From JBPCOB01 sp051000715 (GTDB lineage: Bacteria > Actinomycetota > Actinomycetes > JALYNC01), in assembly GCA_051000715.1 (NCBI GenBank), contig JBPCOB010000041.1, positions 1-22,600 on the forward strand: a stretch of DNA of 22,600 nucleotides, in the 5' to 3' direction. A model generated the notes under the pieces. It ran no database searches and had not been told where the DNA came from. It worked only from the letters and a program-made list of their open reading frames with translations. Below, piece after piece: positions 1 to 7,358 of the stretch (position 1 is its first letter; each line of letters opens with the position of its first letter). The position numbers were made by a program, and so were the translations under genes.

Positions 1-1
1 G

Positions 2-73
2 CGCCACCTCACCATCGACCCACGCAAGGACTATCAGCCGACCGGAAGGCCACCAGGCCCCACAAGGAAGTGA
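2..73 (+). CDS. possible C-terminal tail of a truncated upstream gene
   Basis: A frame open from the window edge ends at a TGA at 71-73. It encodes 23 residues, beginning RHLTIDPRKDYQP and ending in a proline- and lysine-rich tail. I recognise no family. The composition resembles a real protein end better than the other two frames do, but a piece this short could be chance. If real, it belongs to the chromosome flanking the tRNA-derived attachment site that follows. Confidence 0.25.
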   Translation, partial: RHLTIDPRKDYQPTGRPPGPTRK

Positions 74-129
74 GCCGAACCTACAGATTGCAGGTCCAGC
101 CCATTCCGATGTCCTGCGACATCACACTG

Positions 130-174
130 TCGGGACGACAGGATTTGAACCTGCGACCCCTTGACCCCCAGTCA
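130..174 (-). other. 3' half of tRNA-Pro(GGG); probable att site of an integrated element
   Basis: Read on the minus strand, this stretch holds the anticodon loop CTGGGGG (anticodon GGG), the 3' anticodon strand TCAAG, a T-arm (GCAGG, loop TTCAAAT, CCTGT) and the 3' acceptor strand CGTCCCG with discriminator A. The matching 5' parts are absent: only three anticodon-stem bases on the 5' side still pair, and no CGGGACG acceptor strand lies to the right. It is therefore not a functional tRNA. Site-specific integration into a tRNA 3' end leaves such a half copy at the far end of the element; tRNA-Pro is the known target of the actinobacterial element pSAM2. By orientation, the element should lie to the right of this site. 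The fragment identity is clear. Its att role is inferred. Confidence 0.75.
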
Positions 175-480
175 GCATCCGGGCGTGTCGCGGCCTGCCG
201 TCTCGGGCCGCACTATGCCGCTGAGCTGGGATGTTGCCACACCTCGATGCCGTCGCAATCCGTCCGATGCCGCATGACGCCGCGGAGTTCGTGAGCATTT
301 CGTTAGCAGCCCAGCGGCCCGACTGAGTCAAGAGGTCGTGCCCGCTGGCTCGTGCGGCGTCGCGCCGATCACCGAGGACAGTTCGGCCTTGATCAGAGCC
401 TAATTGATCGTCGTGGCCGCCTGTGCGAGCACGTCTACGAGCCGCCCAACAGTGACAAGGCGGTGATCGAACATCCTGGG
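175..480. other. non-coding stretch beside the att site
   Basis: I see no convincing gene here. A 6-bp inverted repeat (GCGGCC at 190-195, GGCCGC at 206-211) is present. On the minus strand around 213-236 there is a D-arm-like sequence (AGCTCAGCGG followed by ATAGTGC). It does not pair with the tRNA-Pro half next to it and may be debris of another tRNA-like sequence. Confidence 0.4.
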
Positions 481-930
481 TGCGGTGCGACTGACGTGGT
501 GCTCTTGGAGCGCAAGCAGCTCACCTCGGGCACCGCCTCGCACCCGGCGGGAGAGGTGGTCTCAGGTGGCGCGACGGAGGAAGCGCTGTGGATGGCGCGT
601 TACTCCGCGGAGCTGTATGCGCGGCGGAGGAAGAGACGGGCCTCGCCACGGGTACCGCCGCTGCGGCTACCTCCAGCGCGCCACGACGCCACGCGCCGAC
701 GAGAGCTCGCGCCGCGAAACCGCGCAGATGCGCTCGGTGGGAATGACCAAGGAAGTGCTGTCTCCACGCGAAGCGGCCGACCAGTTGCCGCTGATCCGGA
801 CCGATGACGTCATCCACGGCTTCTGGACGCCCGACGAGGGGCGGGCCGCCCCGGTCGAGGTGACGATGTCGCTGGCCAAGGGTGCCCGGCAGCGCGGCGT
901 GAAGATCTTCGAGGACGCCGAGGCCTGCTT
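481..930 (+). pseudogene. decayed FAD-dependent oxidoreductase (dimethylglycine/sarcosine dehydrogenase type)
   Basis: Pieces of one family lie in successive frames. The first carries TDVVLLERKQLTSG, the strand after the FAD-binding Rossmann turn, followed by GGATEEALWMARYSAELY. The next holds ETGLATG, and a third carries YRRCGYLQ, MRSVGMTKEVLSP, PLIRTDDVIHGFWTPDEGR and a tail near GVKIFED. At least two frameshifts, near 620-650, are needed to join them. The N-terminal GxGxxG turn and everything after roughly residue 190 of a typical enzyme of about 800 residues are missing. Intact relatives oxidatively demethylate glycine derivatives and have no link to glycan synthesis. The relic probably marks DNA broken by insertion events at this boundary. 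Confidence 0.7.
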
Positions 931-962
931 ACCGGAGCCGGCGCCTACGCACCAGTTCCGCA

Positions 963-1195
963 TTGCTACGGCTGATCGACGCACTCGCCGACGCCGGCGC
1001 TCAGGGCACCGGCCGGCCTGCCCACACTGCGGCCGGGTCATCGCCCCGGTCAAACCCCGCAACGGGGTGCGCTCTGCCGCGACTGCGTGGCCAAGTCCCA
1101 CGCCGAAACCTTCTCGCTGCGGCGTGCACCGTGGAGCGCCCGCTCGCGACGAGCAGGGCAAGGCGTTGTGTCACTACCGTCTCCTTGCTCGCTGA
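963..1195 (+). pseudogene. zinc-ribbon fragment of a recombinase-like mobile gene
   Basis: One frame gives LRLIDALADAGAQGTGRPA, a second continues CPHCGRVIAPVKPRNGVR, a third gives LCRDCVAKSHAET, and the second frame resumes with CGVHRGAPARDEQGKALC before a stop at 1193-1195. Joined, they form paired CxxC knuckles separated by short basic linkers. From memory, this arrangement occurs in the N-terminal part of actinobacterial tyrosine recombinases and related mobile genes. The last knuckle is damaged (LCHY instead of LCxxC), and no catalytic recombinase domain follows. The family assignment is moderate; that it is a frameshifted relic is fairly sure. Confidence 0.5.
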
Positions 1196-1203
1196 CGCCC
1201 CAT

Positions 1204-1230
1204 AGATCTCGGCGAAATGCGCTGAGATCT
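1204..1230. repeat. 11-bp inverted repeat (hairpin)
   Basis: The arms 1204-1214 (AGATCTCGGCG) and 1220-1230 (CGCTGAGATCT) pair over 11 positions with a single G-U wobble, around a 5-base loop. No T-run follows on either strand, so it is not a standard intrinsic terminator. It abuts the IS256-type fragment and may be leftover element structure. Confidence 0.5.
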
Positions 1231-1304
1231 TAGCCGAGGTGTTCGGTCATCTCCTCGTTCAGCGCGGCCTCCAGGACCGTCTTGGTCAGCTGTTAGAGCG
1301 GCTC
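1230..1304 (-). pseudogene. IS256-family (Mutator) transposase fragment
   Basis: On the minus strand the frame reads QLTKTVLEAALNEEMTEHLG and then a TAA at 1230-1232. This matches the well-conserved N-terminal segment of IS256-family transposases (normally followed by YxKxDP). Just upstream, a TAA sits at the position of a normal glutamine codon. The DDE catalytic region is absent. It is a short inactive remnant; its presence shows a past IS256-type insertion here. Confidence 0.65.
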
Positions 1305-1330
1305 GTCGGAGCCGGAATAGGAGGAAGTCG

Positions 1331-1452
1331 ATGTCGCAGCAGTGTAGGGAGTATTCGCGAGTTCAAGGATGAGGCGGTGAAGATGGGGATCGCTACGTCA
1401 CGTCCGGTCGCGCGGGCGCTTGGGTTGGTCGAGGGGACAAACCGCAGATGGC
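1331..1452 (+). pseudogene. IS3-family transposase OrfA fragment
   Basis: A good Shine-Dalgarno (AGGAGGAAG) precedes an ATG at 1331 giving MSQQCREYSR. After a frameshift near 1356-1358 the neighbouring frame reads REFKDEAVKMGIATSRPVAR and then ALGLVEGTNRRW. This is the helix-turn-helix start of IS3-type OrfA proteins (typically YxxEFKxEAVxL...ARxLGxxxxTLxxW). A few residues of the helix-turn-helix are deleted, and OrfB is missing. It is a second inactive insertion-sequence relic next to the IS256 one, on the opposite strand. Confidence 0.6.
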
Positions 1453-1460
1453 GACGCGGC

Positions 1461-2432
1461 CTAAGTTGCGAGGGATCGCGCTGCCGGGATGGCTGCGCGG
1501 CGATCGCGGAACCAGTCAATCGTCTCGCTTAGGCCGGTGTCGAGAGCGAACGTCGGTTCCCAGTGCAGCTCCTGCCGGGCCAGCGTGATGTCCGGTTGGC
1601 GTACCGACGGATCGTCGACAGGGCGGGGTACAAACCTGATCGGTGACGTCGAGCCGGCGAGGTCTCGGATCCACTCGGCGAGTTCAAGCACGGTGAGCTC
1701 GTGCGGATTCCCGATGTTGACGGGCCCGGCAAGATCACTCTTCAGCAGCCTGACCACGCCCTCGACGAGGTCGTCGATGTAGCAGATGGACCGGGTCTGA
1801 GAACCATCGCCGGACACGGTGATCGGATCGCCGGCCAACGCCTGTCCGATGAACGTAGGGATGGCGCGGCCGTCGTTGGCCCGCATCCGCGGACCGAAGG
1901 TGTTGAAGATCCGGACGATGCTGGTGTCCACGTGGTGGGTTCGGCGATAGGCCATGGTCAACGCCTCGGCGAAACGCTTCGCCTCGTCGTAGACCCCGCG
2001 CGGACCAACCGGGTTGACATTGCCCCAGTACGTCTCCGGTTGTGGGTGAATCAGCGGGTCGCCGTAGGTCTCTGACGTCGACGCGAGGAGGAAACGTGCC
2101 CTCTTCTCCTTGGCCAGACCCAAGGCGTGCAGGGTGCCGACCGAACCGACCTTCAGTGTCTCGACGGGCAACTCCAGGTAATCCCGTGGCGAAGCCGGCG
2201 ACGCGAAATGCAGCACCGCGTGCACCTGACCGGGAACGTGGATGAAGTCGGTGACGTCGGCCCGGATCAGACGAAAACCGTCGTGCTCGAGCAGCTGCCC
2301 GACGTTGTCCGGCGCACCGGTCAGGAAGTTGTCCAACGCCAGAACGCGACATCCCTCGTCCAGCAAGCGGGCACATAGGTGCGAGCCGACGAAACCCGCA
2401 CCGCCGGTGACCACTGCCGTCCACGCTGCCAT
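1461..2432 (-). CDS. NAD-dependent sugar-nucleotide SDR, UDP-glucuronate decarboxylase-like
   Basis: This 323-residue extended SDR probably converts UDP-glucuronate to UDP-xylose or acts on a related nucleotide sugar in the cytoplasm, supplying a donor for the nearby glycosyltransferases. Visible motifs are the NAD-binding GGAGFVGS (residues 10-17), the STSETYGDP segment (118-126), the catalytic pair Tyr148 and Lys152 in YDEAK, RIFNTFGPRM and GDGSQTRSICYIDDLVEG. The last two segments are characteristic of the decarboxylase/dTDP-glucose dehydratase-like branch. I chose the ATG at 2432 because GAGAGGG lies 5-11 bases upstream and the Rossmann strand begins at once. A GTG 24 bases upstream is also in frame. 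It is transcribed away from the main operon and lies beside a dead GT9 gene. The exact substrate is inferred from motif similarity only. Confidence 0.85.
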   Translation of the reverse strand: MAAWTAVVTGGAGFVGSHLCARLLDEGCRVLALDNFLTGAPDNVGQLLEHDGFRLIRADVTDFIHVPGQVHAVLHFASPASPRDYLELPVETLKVGSVGTLHALGLAKEKRARFLLASTSETYGDPLIHPQPETYWGNVNPVGPRGVYDEAKRFAEALTMAYRRTHHVDTSIVRIFNTFGPRMRANDGRAIPTFIGQALAGDPITVSGDGSQTRSICYIDDLVEGVVRLLKSDLAGPVNIGNPHELTVLELAEWIRDLAGSTSPIRFVPRPVDDPSVRQPDITLARQELHWEPTFALDTGLSETIDWFRDRRAAIPAARSLAT

Positions 2433-2532
2433 CGTCAGCCCTCTCGTTCCACGCACGGCTGGTCGCCGCGGACGTACCGGCGCCGAAAGGCAGTTCTTGA
2501 TCCCGTTCCTGCGCGTGCGCCGGAGGATGCCT

Positions 2533-2559
2533 ATCGTATCCCTGTGGCTTCCGCTCGAA
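2533..2559 (-). promoter_or_regulatory. weak promoter candidate upstream of the SDR gene
   Basis: On the minus strand TACGAT (2533-2538) resembles a -10 box. TTCGAG (2554-2559) is a poor -35, and the 15-base spacing is short. It sits about 100 bases upstream of the SDR start in the 144-base gap. Similar matches arise by chance, so this is a pointer only. Confidence 0.2.
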
Positions 2560-2576
2560 CGGCGGACGGTCGATGA

Positions 2577-3350
2577 TCACGAGACTCCCGCGAAAAGTTG
2601 CCGTTCCATCACCGACAGCACCTCTGGCACGTCGATCGCCAGCAGGGCCGGGTCGATGTCCTGGCCGTGCGGGTCACCGGCGCTGCCGCCGCGCCAGAGC
2701 GCTACGTGCTCCGGACGCTGCGGCGGGCCCCACAGCGCCGGCGACACCGGGCCGAAGAGCACGATCGACGGCGGCCGGTACGGCGGCCGGTACGCGGTAG
2801 CGAGATGCGCCACGCTGGTGTCGCCGCTGATGACGACGCGGGCGTCGGCGACCAGCGCGGCCAGTTCCGTCAACGTGGTCCGCCCGGCGAGCATCGCATC
2901 GCCGGCCAACCCGGCCATGGCAGCAACCTCAGTCGCCAGCGCATGCTCGGCGGCCGATCCTGTCACCACCACCGCAACCCAGTCCAACGCAGCGCCGCGG
3001 CCACCGCTGCGAAGCGGGCGGCCGGCCAGCGCCGGCTCCCCGATGCCGCACCGGGATGTACGACGCCGGCACCGCGGACAGCTGCAGCACAAGCCGGCCG
3101 ACCCAGCTCCAGGTCGTCTGGCCGGCACGCCGAGCCGAGGCCCTCCGTGATGAGCCGGCACCACCGAAACACCCCGTGTTCCTCGGTGCGCCACGCCGGT
3201 CCCGGTACACCGGCTGTGCCGTCCGCGACCAGCCGATCCGGTGCGAGCGCCCTCAGGACGGCGTGGCTCTGCGGCCCCCGGCCGTGCAGGTTGATCGCGA
3301 CGTCCAGCGGAGCCGACGCCTCGTGCTCCACCTGCCACGGCACTGGCCCT
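2577..3350 (-). pseudogene. glycosyltransferase family 9 (heptosyltransferase-like), frameshifted and N-terminally truncated
   Basis: The N-terminal portion in one frame reads APLDVAINLHGRGPQSHAVL, then EEHGVFRWCRLITEGLG and GVVHPGAASGSRRWPAARF, the central GT9 sequence. Near 2985-3000 the reading moves to another frame with LDWVAVVVTGSAAEHALA, then DARVVISGDTSVAHLATAY and PSIVLFGPVSP. This is the conserved nucleotide-sugar-binding C-terminal half, ending at a TGA at 2577-2579. The first 80-100 residues of a normal GT9 protein, with the GDLL-type acceptor-side loop, cannot be found upstream. A 12-base tandem duplication also inserts four residues before the FGPVSP motif. Loss of both the start and the frame means it is very probably not functional. 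It shows the locus once had one more transferase. Confidence 0.75.
2768..2791. repeat. 12-bp perfect tandem duplication inside the GT9 pseudogene
   Basis: ACGGCGGCCGGT at 2768-2779 is repeated exactly at 2780-2791. It keeps the frame and gives YRPPYRPP on the minus strand, where GT9 proteins normally have a single short linker before the strand leading to FGPVSP. It looks like replication slippage. Confidence 0.85.
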
Positions 3351-3822
3351 GGGCCCACGGATGGGAATCGCTGTGGTCCACCGCGACCGGGGGCCACCAA
3401 CCATCGCCACCACCTGACCACCCAACCGACAACGGCACAACCAAGAACCACAGTGGAAGAGCCGGACCGACCGGCATCCCTGCCTGCGATCGACCCACCA
3501 CCTGCCACGACCCCGATATCACCCGATCACCAACACCGTCGGTGGATCAGGGCTGATCCCACGGGCCGGGCGCGGGCGCCGATCTGTTGAGACCCTCGGC
3601 CCGCCGCCGTACGGAGCGCCACGCGGAGTTGCTCTCCGACTACTTATCGTACATGGGACCGCCGATATCCATGGTCATTCTCACTCTACGAATACGTCAA
3701 GCCGCGCTGCGTGACCTAACTCGCCGATAAGCGATCGATCAAGCATTCTGGGAGGGCCAAGTCCAGCAGCGAGAGTAGGGTTTCACGTGGTGTTGTCGAC
3801 ACCGTGTCACACGGGGGTTGTC
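3351..3822. other. upstream region of the main operon
   Basis: About 470 bases with no convincing gene. The left part may hold unrecognisable remains of the GT9 5' end. A 7-bp inverted repeat with a 2-base spacer (GGATCAG, GG, CTGATCC) lies at 3544-3559. The part from about 3640 to 3770 is visibly AT-richer than its surroundings (for example GATAAGCGATCGATCAAGC), as expected for a promoter region. I could not pick a -35/-10 pair with confidence. The operon's promoter is most likely here because every later junction is too tight to hold one. Confidence 0.5.
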
Positions 3823-6366
3823 ATGAGTAGTTCACGGCCATGGCTCCGTGCTTTGCCGACGGTCTCGGTCGTGTTGCCGGCCAAGAATGAGGCCCGCAAC
3901 CTGCCCAGCGTCCTGCCGCGCCTGCCGGCCTGCGTCACCGAGGTGGTCCTCGTCGATGGCAGCTCGGTCGACGGGACGTCGGAGGTCGCCCGCTCGCTGC
4001 GGCCGGACGTCCGGGTGGTCGCCCAGACCCGCCGTGGCAAGGGGAATGCGTTGGCCTGCGGCTTCGCTGCCGCCTGTGGCGACATCATCGTCATGCTGGA
4101 CGGGGACGGCTCGGCCGACCCGGCCGAGATCGATCGGTTCGTGGCGGCTCTGGTCGCCGGTGCCGATTTCGCCAAGGGTTCGCGGTTTGCCGCCGAGGGT
4201 GGCAGCAGCGACATCACCCGGGTTCGCCAAATAGGTAACAAAGGCCTGAATGTGCTGGTCAACCTGATATTCAGGACGCGTTACACAGACCTGTGTTACG
4301 GTTATAACGCCTTTTGGCGGGCCTGCCTTCCGATCATCGACTTGAACCCGGGTCCGATCGGTGGCGAGATGTTGTGGGGCGACGGTTTCGAGGTAGAAAC
4401 CCTCATCAATATTCGCATCGCTCGAGCTGGCTTGAGCGTCGCGGAAGTGGGCAGCTTCGAGAGTCCTCGCATACATGGACAAAGCAATCTCAACGCGTTC
4501 ACCGACGGCCTGCGCGTTCTGCGCACGATCGCCGCCGAGTTGCGCCGCGCTCCCGGTTCGACAGACCTGCTCGGGCCGGATCGTTCGGCGCCGGTCGCGA
4601 TCGGACATTCCACGTCCTCGCCTGCCTCAGAGCTCTACCCGGCTGCGCTGGCCGCGCCGGAGTCGACCGATCTGCGGCTCAGCGCCATTGTGTACGCCGA
4701 TCCCGACCGGCCGATGGTCGACGTTCTGGACACCGTGGCCGCATTGCAGAAGCAGTCGCGGCTGCCCGAGGAGGTCGTGCTCGTGGTCGAGCACAGTCCC
4801 GCGCTGTGGCAACGGGCACTAGAATCTCTGCCCGATGTCCTTGTGATGGAAAACGGCCTCAGCCACGGACTATGCGGTGCGCGCAATGTCGGTCTCACGG
4901 TCTCCGGCGGAGACGTGGTCATCTTCTTCCAAGGCGACGGCTGGGCCGACTCGCACTGTCTGGAGAAGATCGAGGCCCACTTCTCCCGACCCGAGGTGGC
5001 GGTCGTTACCGGCCGGCCTGAACTCGGAGTCCGGGCACCGGGTGCCGCGGCGCCCGCTGGCGTGGCGCTGGACGGACAGCGGCTGACCGCGGTCCCGTCA
5101 GCGGGATCGTGCCTGGCCGTGCGGCGCAGCGTGTTGGACATGATCAGTCAATTCGCCGAAAATGGCGGGATCGCGCACTCCTCGGCCGAATGTGACGAGG
5201 AGTTCTGCGTCCAGGTCCGGGAGAAGGTCCCTGACGGAGTGGTCCGACACGAACCGGCGGCGGGGGTGTGGTCCGGGACATCCACCGACGCCCAGGACCA
5301 CGTGCTGCCTTGGCACGGTGGTACAGCCGACGCCACGTCGCAACCCCTCAGCACCGACGCGGTACCGCCGGCCCGGACCGTCGCGGCCGTCGAGGCCTAC
5401 CTTGGAGCCGTCAACGGGTACGCCGGCCAGCGACCAGGAAGCAGCGGACGCCGTTTGCGCTCGAGTTGGAGCGGCACAGCCGACGCGCGAGACTCGCTGT
5501 TGCGGGCCGGCACCCGACGCCTCCTGGTCGACCTGCGCGACCGGGGGGTCGCACACGCCGCCACGTTGCGCACGGTTGATCCCAGGCGCCGGCTCGAGCC
5601 CAGCTTCCTCATCGTCGGAGCCCAAAAGGCGGGCACCACGTTCCTGCACCAGGAGCTTCTGGGCCATCCGCAGGTCGTCGCCGCCCTCACCAAGGAGATC
5701 CAGTACTTCTCCGACCATTTCGGCCGGGGCCCCGAGTGGTACAGCGGCTTCTTCCCCGCCACGGCGGCGGCGGCCCGGTATGGATCCGTCGTGTGCGGCG
5801 AGGCCACACCCAACTATCTGTTCCATCCGCTGGCCGCCTCGCGTATCGGCGCGGCCCTGCCCGAGGCGAAGGTCATCGTCTTGCTGCGCGACCCCGTGCG
5901 GCGAGCCTTTTCCCAGTACCTGCACGAGCGCCGGCTGTCGCACGAACCGGCGCGCAGCTTCGACGAGGCGCTGTCCCTCGAGCAGGGGCGCACGGCTGGA
6001 GAGTTGCAGCGACTGGCCAGGGAGCCGGGTTACGTCAGCTATGCCTGGCGGCATCACGCCTATCGCGCGCGGGGCAGGTATCAGGAACAGCTGGAGCGCC
6101 TGTACGAACACATCGATCCGGCGCGAGTGATGGTCCTGGTCGCCGAGGACATGTTCGCCGCGCCCACCGCGACCGTCGCGCGGGTGGTCGAATTCTTGAA
6201 CCTCGCCCCGTGGGCGCCGGTCCACCCCGGTCCGAACAGTATGGTCTCAGGGCCGGCCACAATGTCCGAGGGCGCGCGCGCGACGCTGCTGGAGTACTTC
6301 GCCCCGCTGAATGCCCGGCTGAGTGAATACCTCGGCCGGGAGCTTCCCTGGGAGACTCCGACGTGA
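3823..6366 (+). CDS. fused glycosyltransferase 2 - degenerate GT2 - sulfotransferase
   Basis: An 847-residue protein of three joined parts. Residues 13-245 form a GT2 domain of the polyprenol-phosphate-glycosyltransferase type, with VSVVLPAKNEARN at 14-26, VVLVDGSSVDGT and a DGDGSAD metal-binding motif at 93-99. Residues about 284-500 resemble a second GT2 (VVLVVEHSPAL, GLCGARNVGL), but the DxD is replaced by QGDG at 370-373, so catalysis is doubtful. Residues about 590-845 form a PAPS-dependent sulfotransferase with the 5'-phosphosulfate loop VGAQKAGTTFLH at 598-609, KEIQYFSD, CGEATPNYL and the 3'-phosphate-binding RDPVRRAFSQYL at 689-700. No membrane segments are evident, so it probably works in the cytoplasm, adding and sulfating a sugar on a lipid-linked glycan. 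ATG 3823 is preceded by GGGGG; GTG 3787, preceded by GAGAGTAGGG, is a possible longer start. It opens the operon and overlaps the next gene by 4 bases. Domains are seen; coupling of the activities is inferred. Confidence 0.88.
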   Translation: MSSSRPWLRALPTVSVVLPAKNEARNLPSVLPRLPACVTEVVLVDGSSVDGTSEVARSLRPDVRVVAQTRRGKGNALACGFAAACGDIIVMLDGDGSADPAEIDRFVAALVAGADFAKGSRFAAEGGSSDITRVRQIGNKGLNVLVNLIFRTRYTDLCYGYNAFWRACLPIIDLNPGPIGGEMLWGDGFEVETLINIRIARAGLSVAEVGSFESPRIHGQSNLNAFTDGLRVLRTIAAELRRAPGSTDLLGPDRSAPVAIGHSTSSPASELYPAALAAPESTDLRLSAIVYADPDRPMVDVLDTVAALQKQSRLPEEVVLVVEHSPALWQRALESLPDVLVMENGLSHGLCGARNVGLTVSGGDVVIFFQGDGWADSHCLEKIEAHFSRPEVAVVTGRPELGVRAPGAAAPAGVALDGQRLTAVPSAGSCLAVRRSVLDMISQFAENGGIAHSSAECDEEFCVQVREKVPDGVVRHEPAAGVWSGTSTDAQDHVLPWHGGTADATSQPLSTDAVPPARTVAAVEAYLGAVNGYAGQRPGSSGRRLRSSWSGTADARDSLLRAGTRRLLVDLRDRGVAHAATLRTVDPRRRLEPSFLIVGAQKAGTTFLHQELLGHPQVVAALTKEIQYFSDHFGRGPEWYSGFFPATAAAARYGSVVCGEATPNYLFHPLAASRIGAALPEAKVIVLLRDPVRRAFSQYLHERRLSHEPARSFDEALSLEQGRTAGELQRLAREPGYVSYAWRHHAYRARGRYQEQLERLYEHIDPARVMVLVAEDMFAAPTATVARVVEFLNLAPWAPVHPGPNSMVSGPATMSEGARATLLEYFAPLNARLSEYLGRELPWETPT

Positions 6367-7358
6367 GCCGCACGAAAGACGCCGAGCAATCGCGGCCGTC
6401 CACCCTGTGCGTCATGGGAGGACGTCAGCGGAGTGCACGCTCGGCCCTGGACTTCGACAAGGACTGGTACGGCTACGGCTCAGGCGTGGCTGCCCTCCTG
6501 GAGGGCGACACCGTCGCCTCGACGTTCTCCTATGTCAGTCCGCCGAGCGCCTGCCTGCCGAGCGATCCGATCCTGTTCAAGACCGGAACGCTCGTCGGCC
6601 ACCTGCTGTACGTGCCCACGCAGACCGAGGTGCTGGTGCTCTCCTTACCCGACTTCGCGGTCCGCCATCGCATCTCCTTGCCCTGCTTCAACGACGTCCA
6701 TCACGTCGTACCCGCGGGCCCGGACAGCGTCTACGTCGTCAACACCGGCCTGGACATGGTCTTGGAAGTACGCCTGGACGCCACGGTGGTGCAGACGTGG
6801 AACGTGCTGGGTGAGGAACCCTGGTCCCGGTTCGATCCGCACAAGGACTACCGCTTCGGCTGCAGTACCAAGCCGCATGTCGCCCATCCCAACTTCCTCT
6901 TCCTCATCGACGGTGAGCCGTTCGTGACGAGGTTCGAACTGCGCGACGCCGTGTCGCTGCACGACCAACGGCGCCGGATATTGATCGCGGACGAGCGGGC
7001 GCACGACGGTGTCGTACGAGACGGCCTGGTGTACTTCACGACAGTGGACGGCAGGCTGGTCGTCGCCGACGCGGCCACCCTTCAGGTTCTGGATCAGGTG
7101 CGACTGGACCCGGAGCCCTGGGGGGCCGGCGCTCTGGGCTGGTGTCGCGGGCTGCTGCTCGACGGCGAGCACTGCTGGGTCGGCTTCACCCGGATCCGCC
7201 CGACGAGGTTCCGGTCCGCGCTGTCATGGGCCCGCTCGGGGCGGGTCACCGCACCCACGCGGCTGGGCCGGTTCCGCCTCGCCGACGGCGAGCTCGTCAC
7301 CGAGATCGATCTCGAGCCGGCAGGGATCAACGCCATCTTTGGAATGGGAGCGGCATGA
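6363..7358 (+). CDS. beta-propeller-like protein of unknown function
   Basis: A 331-residue protein with no signal peptide or membrane segment. It has repeated strand patterns of the type GHLLYVPTQTEVLVLSLPD, DSVYVVNTGLDMVLEVRLD and GLVYFTTVDGRLVVADAATL, each about 40-50 residues apart, as in WD40/NHL-type propellers. Histidines recur at comparable places: His113-His114 in FNDVHHVV, His172 and His175 in KPHVAHPN, and His214 in AHDGVV. They could face a central channel and bind a metal or substrate. It starts at a GTG whose last two bases form the sulfotransferase gene's TGA (GTGA overlap), so it is translationally coupled to that gene and may act on the same glycan or in the same complex. I cannot name a family with confidence; DUF4915/TIGR03032-like proteins are one possibility. 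Confidence 0.75.
   Translation: MSRTKDAEQSRPSTLCVMGGRQRSARSALDFDKDWYGYGSGVAALLEGDTVASTFSYVSPPSACLPSDPILFKTGTLVGHLLYVPTQTEVLVLSLPDFAVRHRISLPCFNDVHHVVPAGPDSVYVVNTGLDMVLEVRLDATVVQTWNVLGEEPWSRFDPHKDYRFGCSTKPHVAHPNFLFLIDGEPFVTRFELRDAVSLHDQRRRILIADERAHDGVVRDGLVYFTTVDGRLVVADAATLQVLDQVRLDPEPWGAGALGWCRGLLLDGEHCWVGFTRIRPTRFRSALSWARSGRVTAPTRLGRFRLADGELVTEIDLEPAGINAIFGMGAA

Noticed and set aside
130..240. A functional tRNA gene
   Set aside because: Only the 3' half matches tRNA-Pro. The acceptor and D-arm partners are missing or do not pair.
352..1195. Two overlapping plus-strand open frames as intact genes
   Set aside because: Each contains pieces of known families that continue in other frames. They are decayed remnants, not genes.
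3640..3790. Definite promoter of the main operon
   Set aside because: The region is AT-richer and well placed, but no -35/-10 pair with acceptable match and spacing could be chosen by eye.
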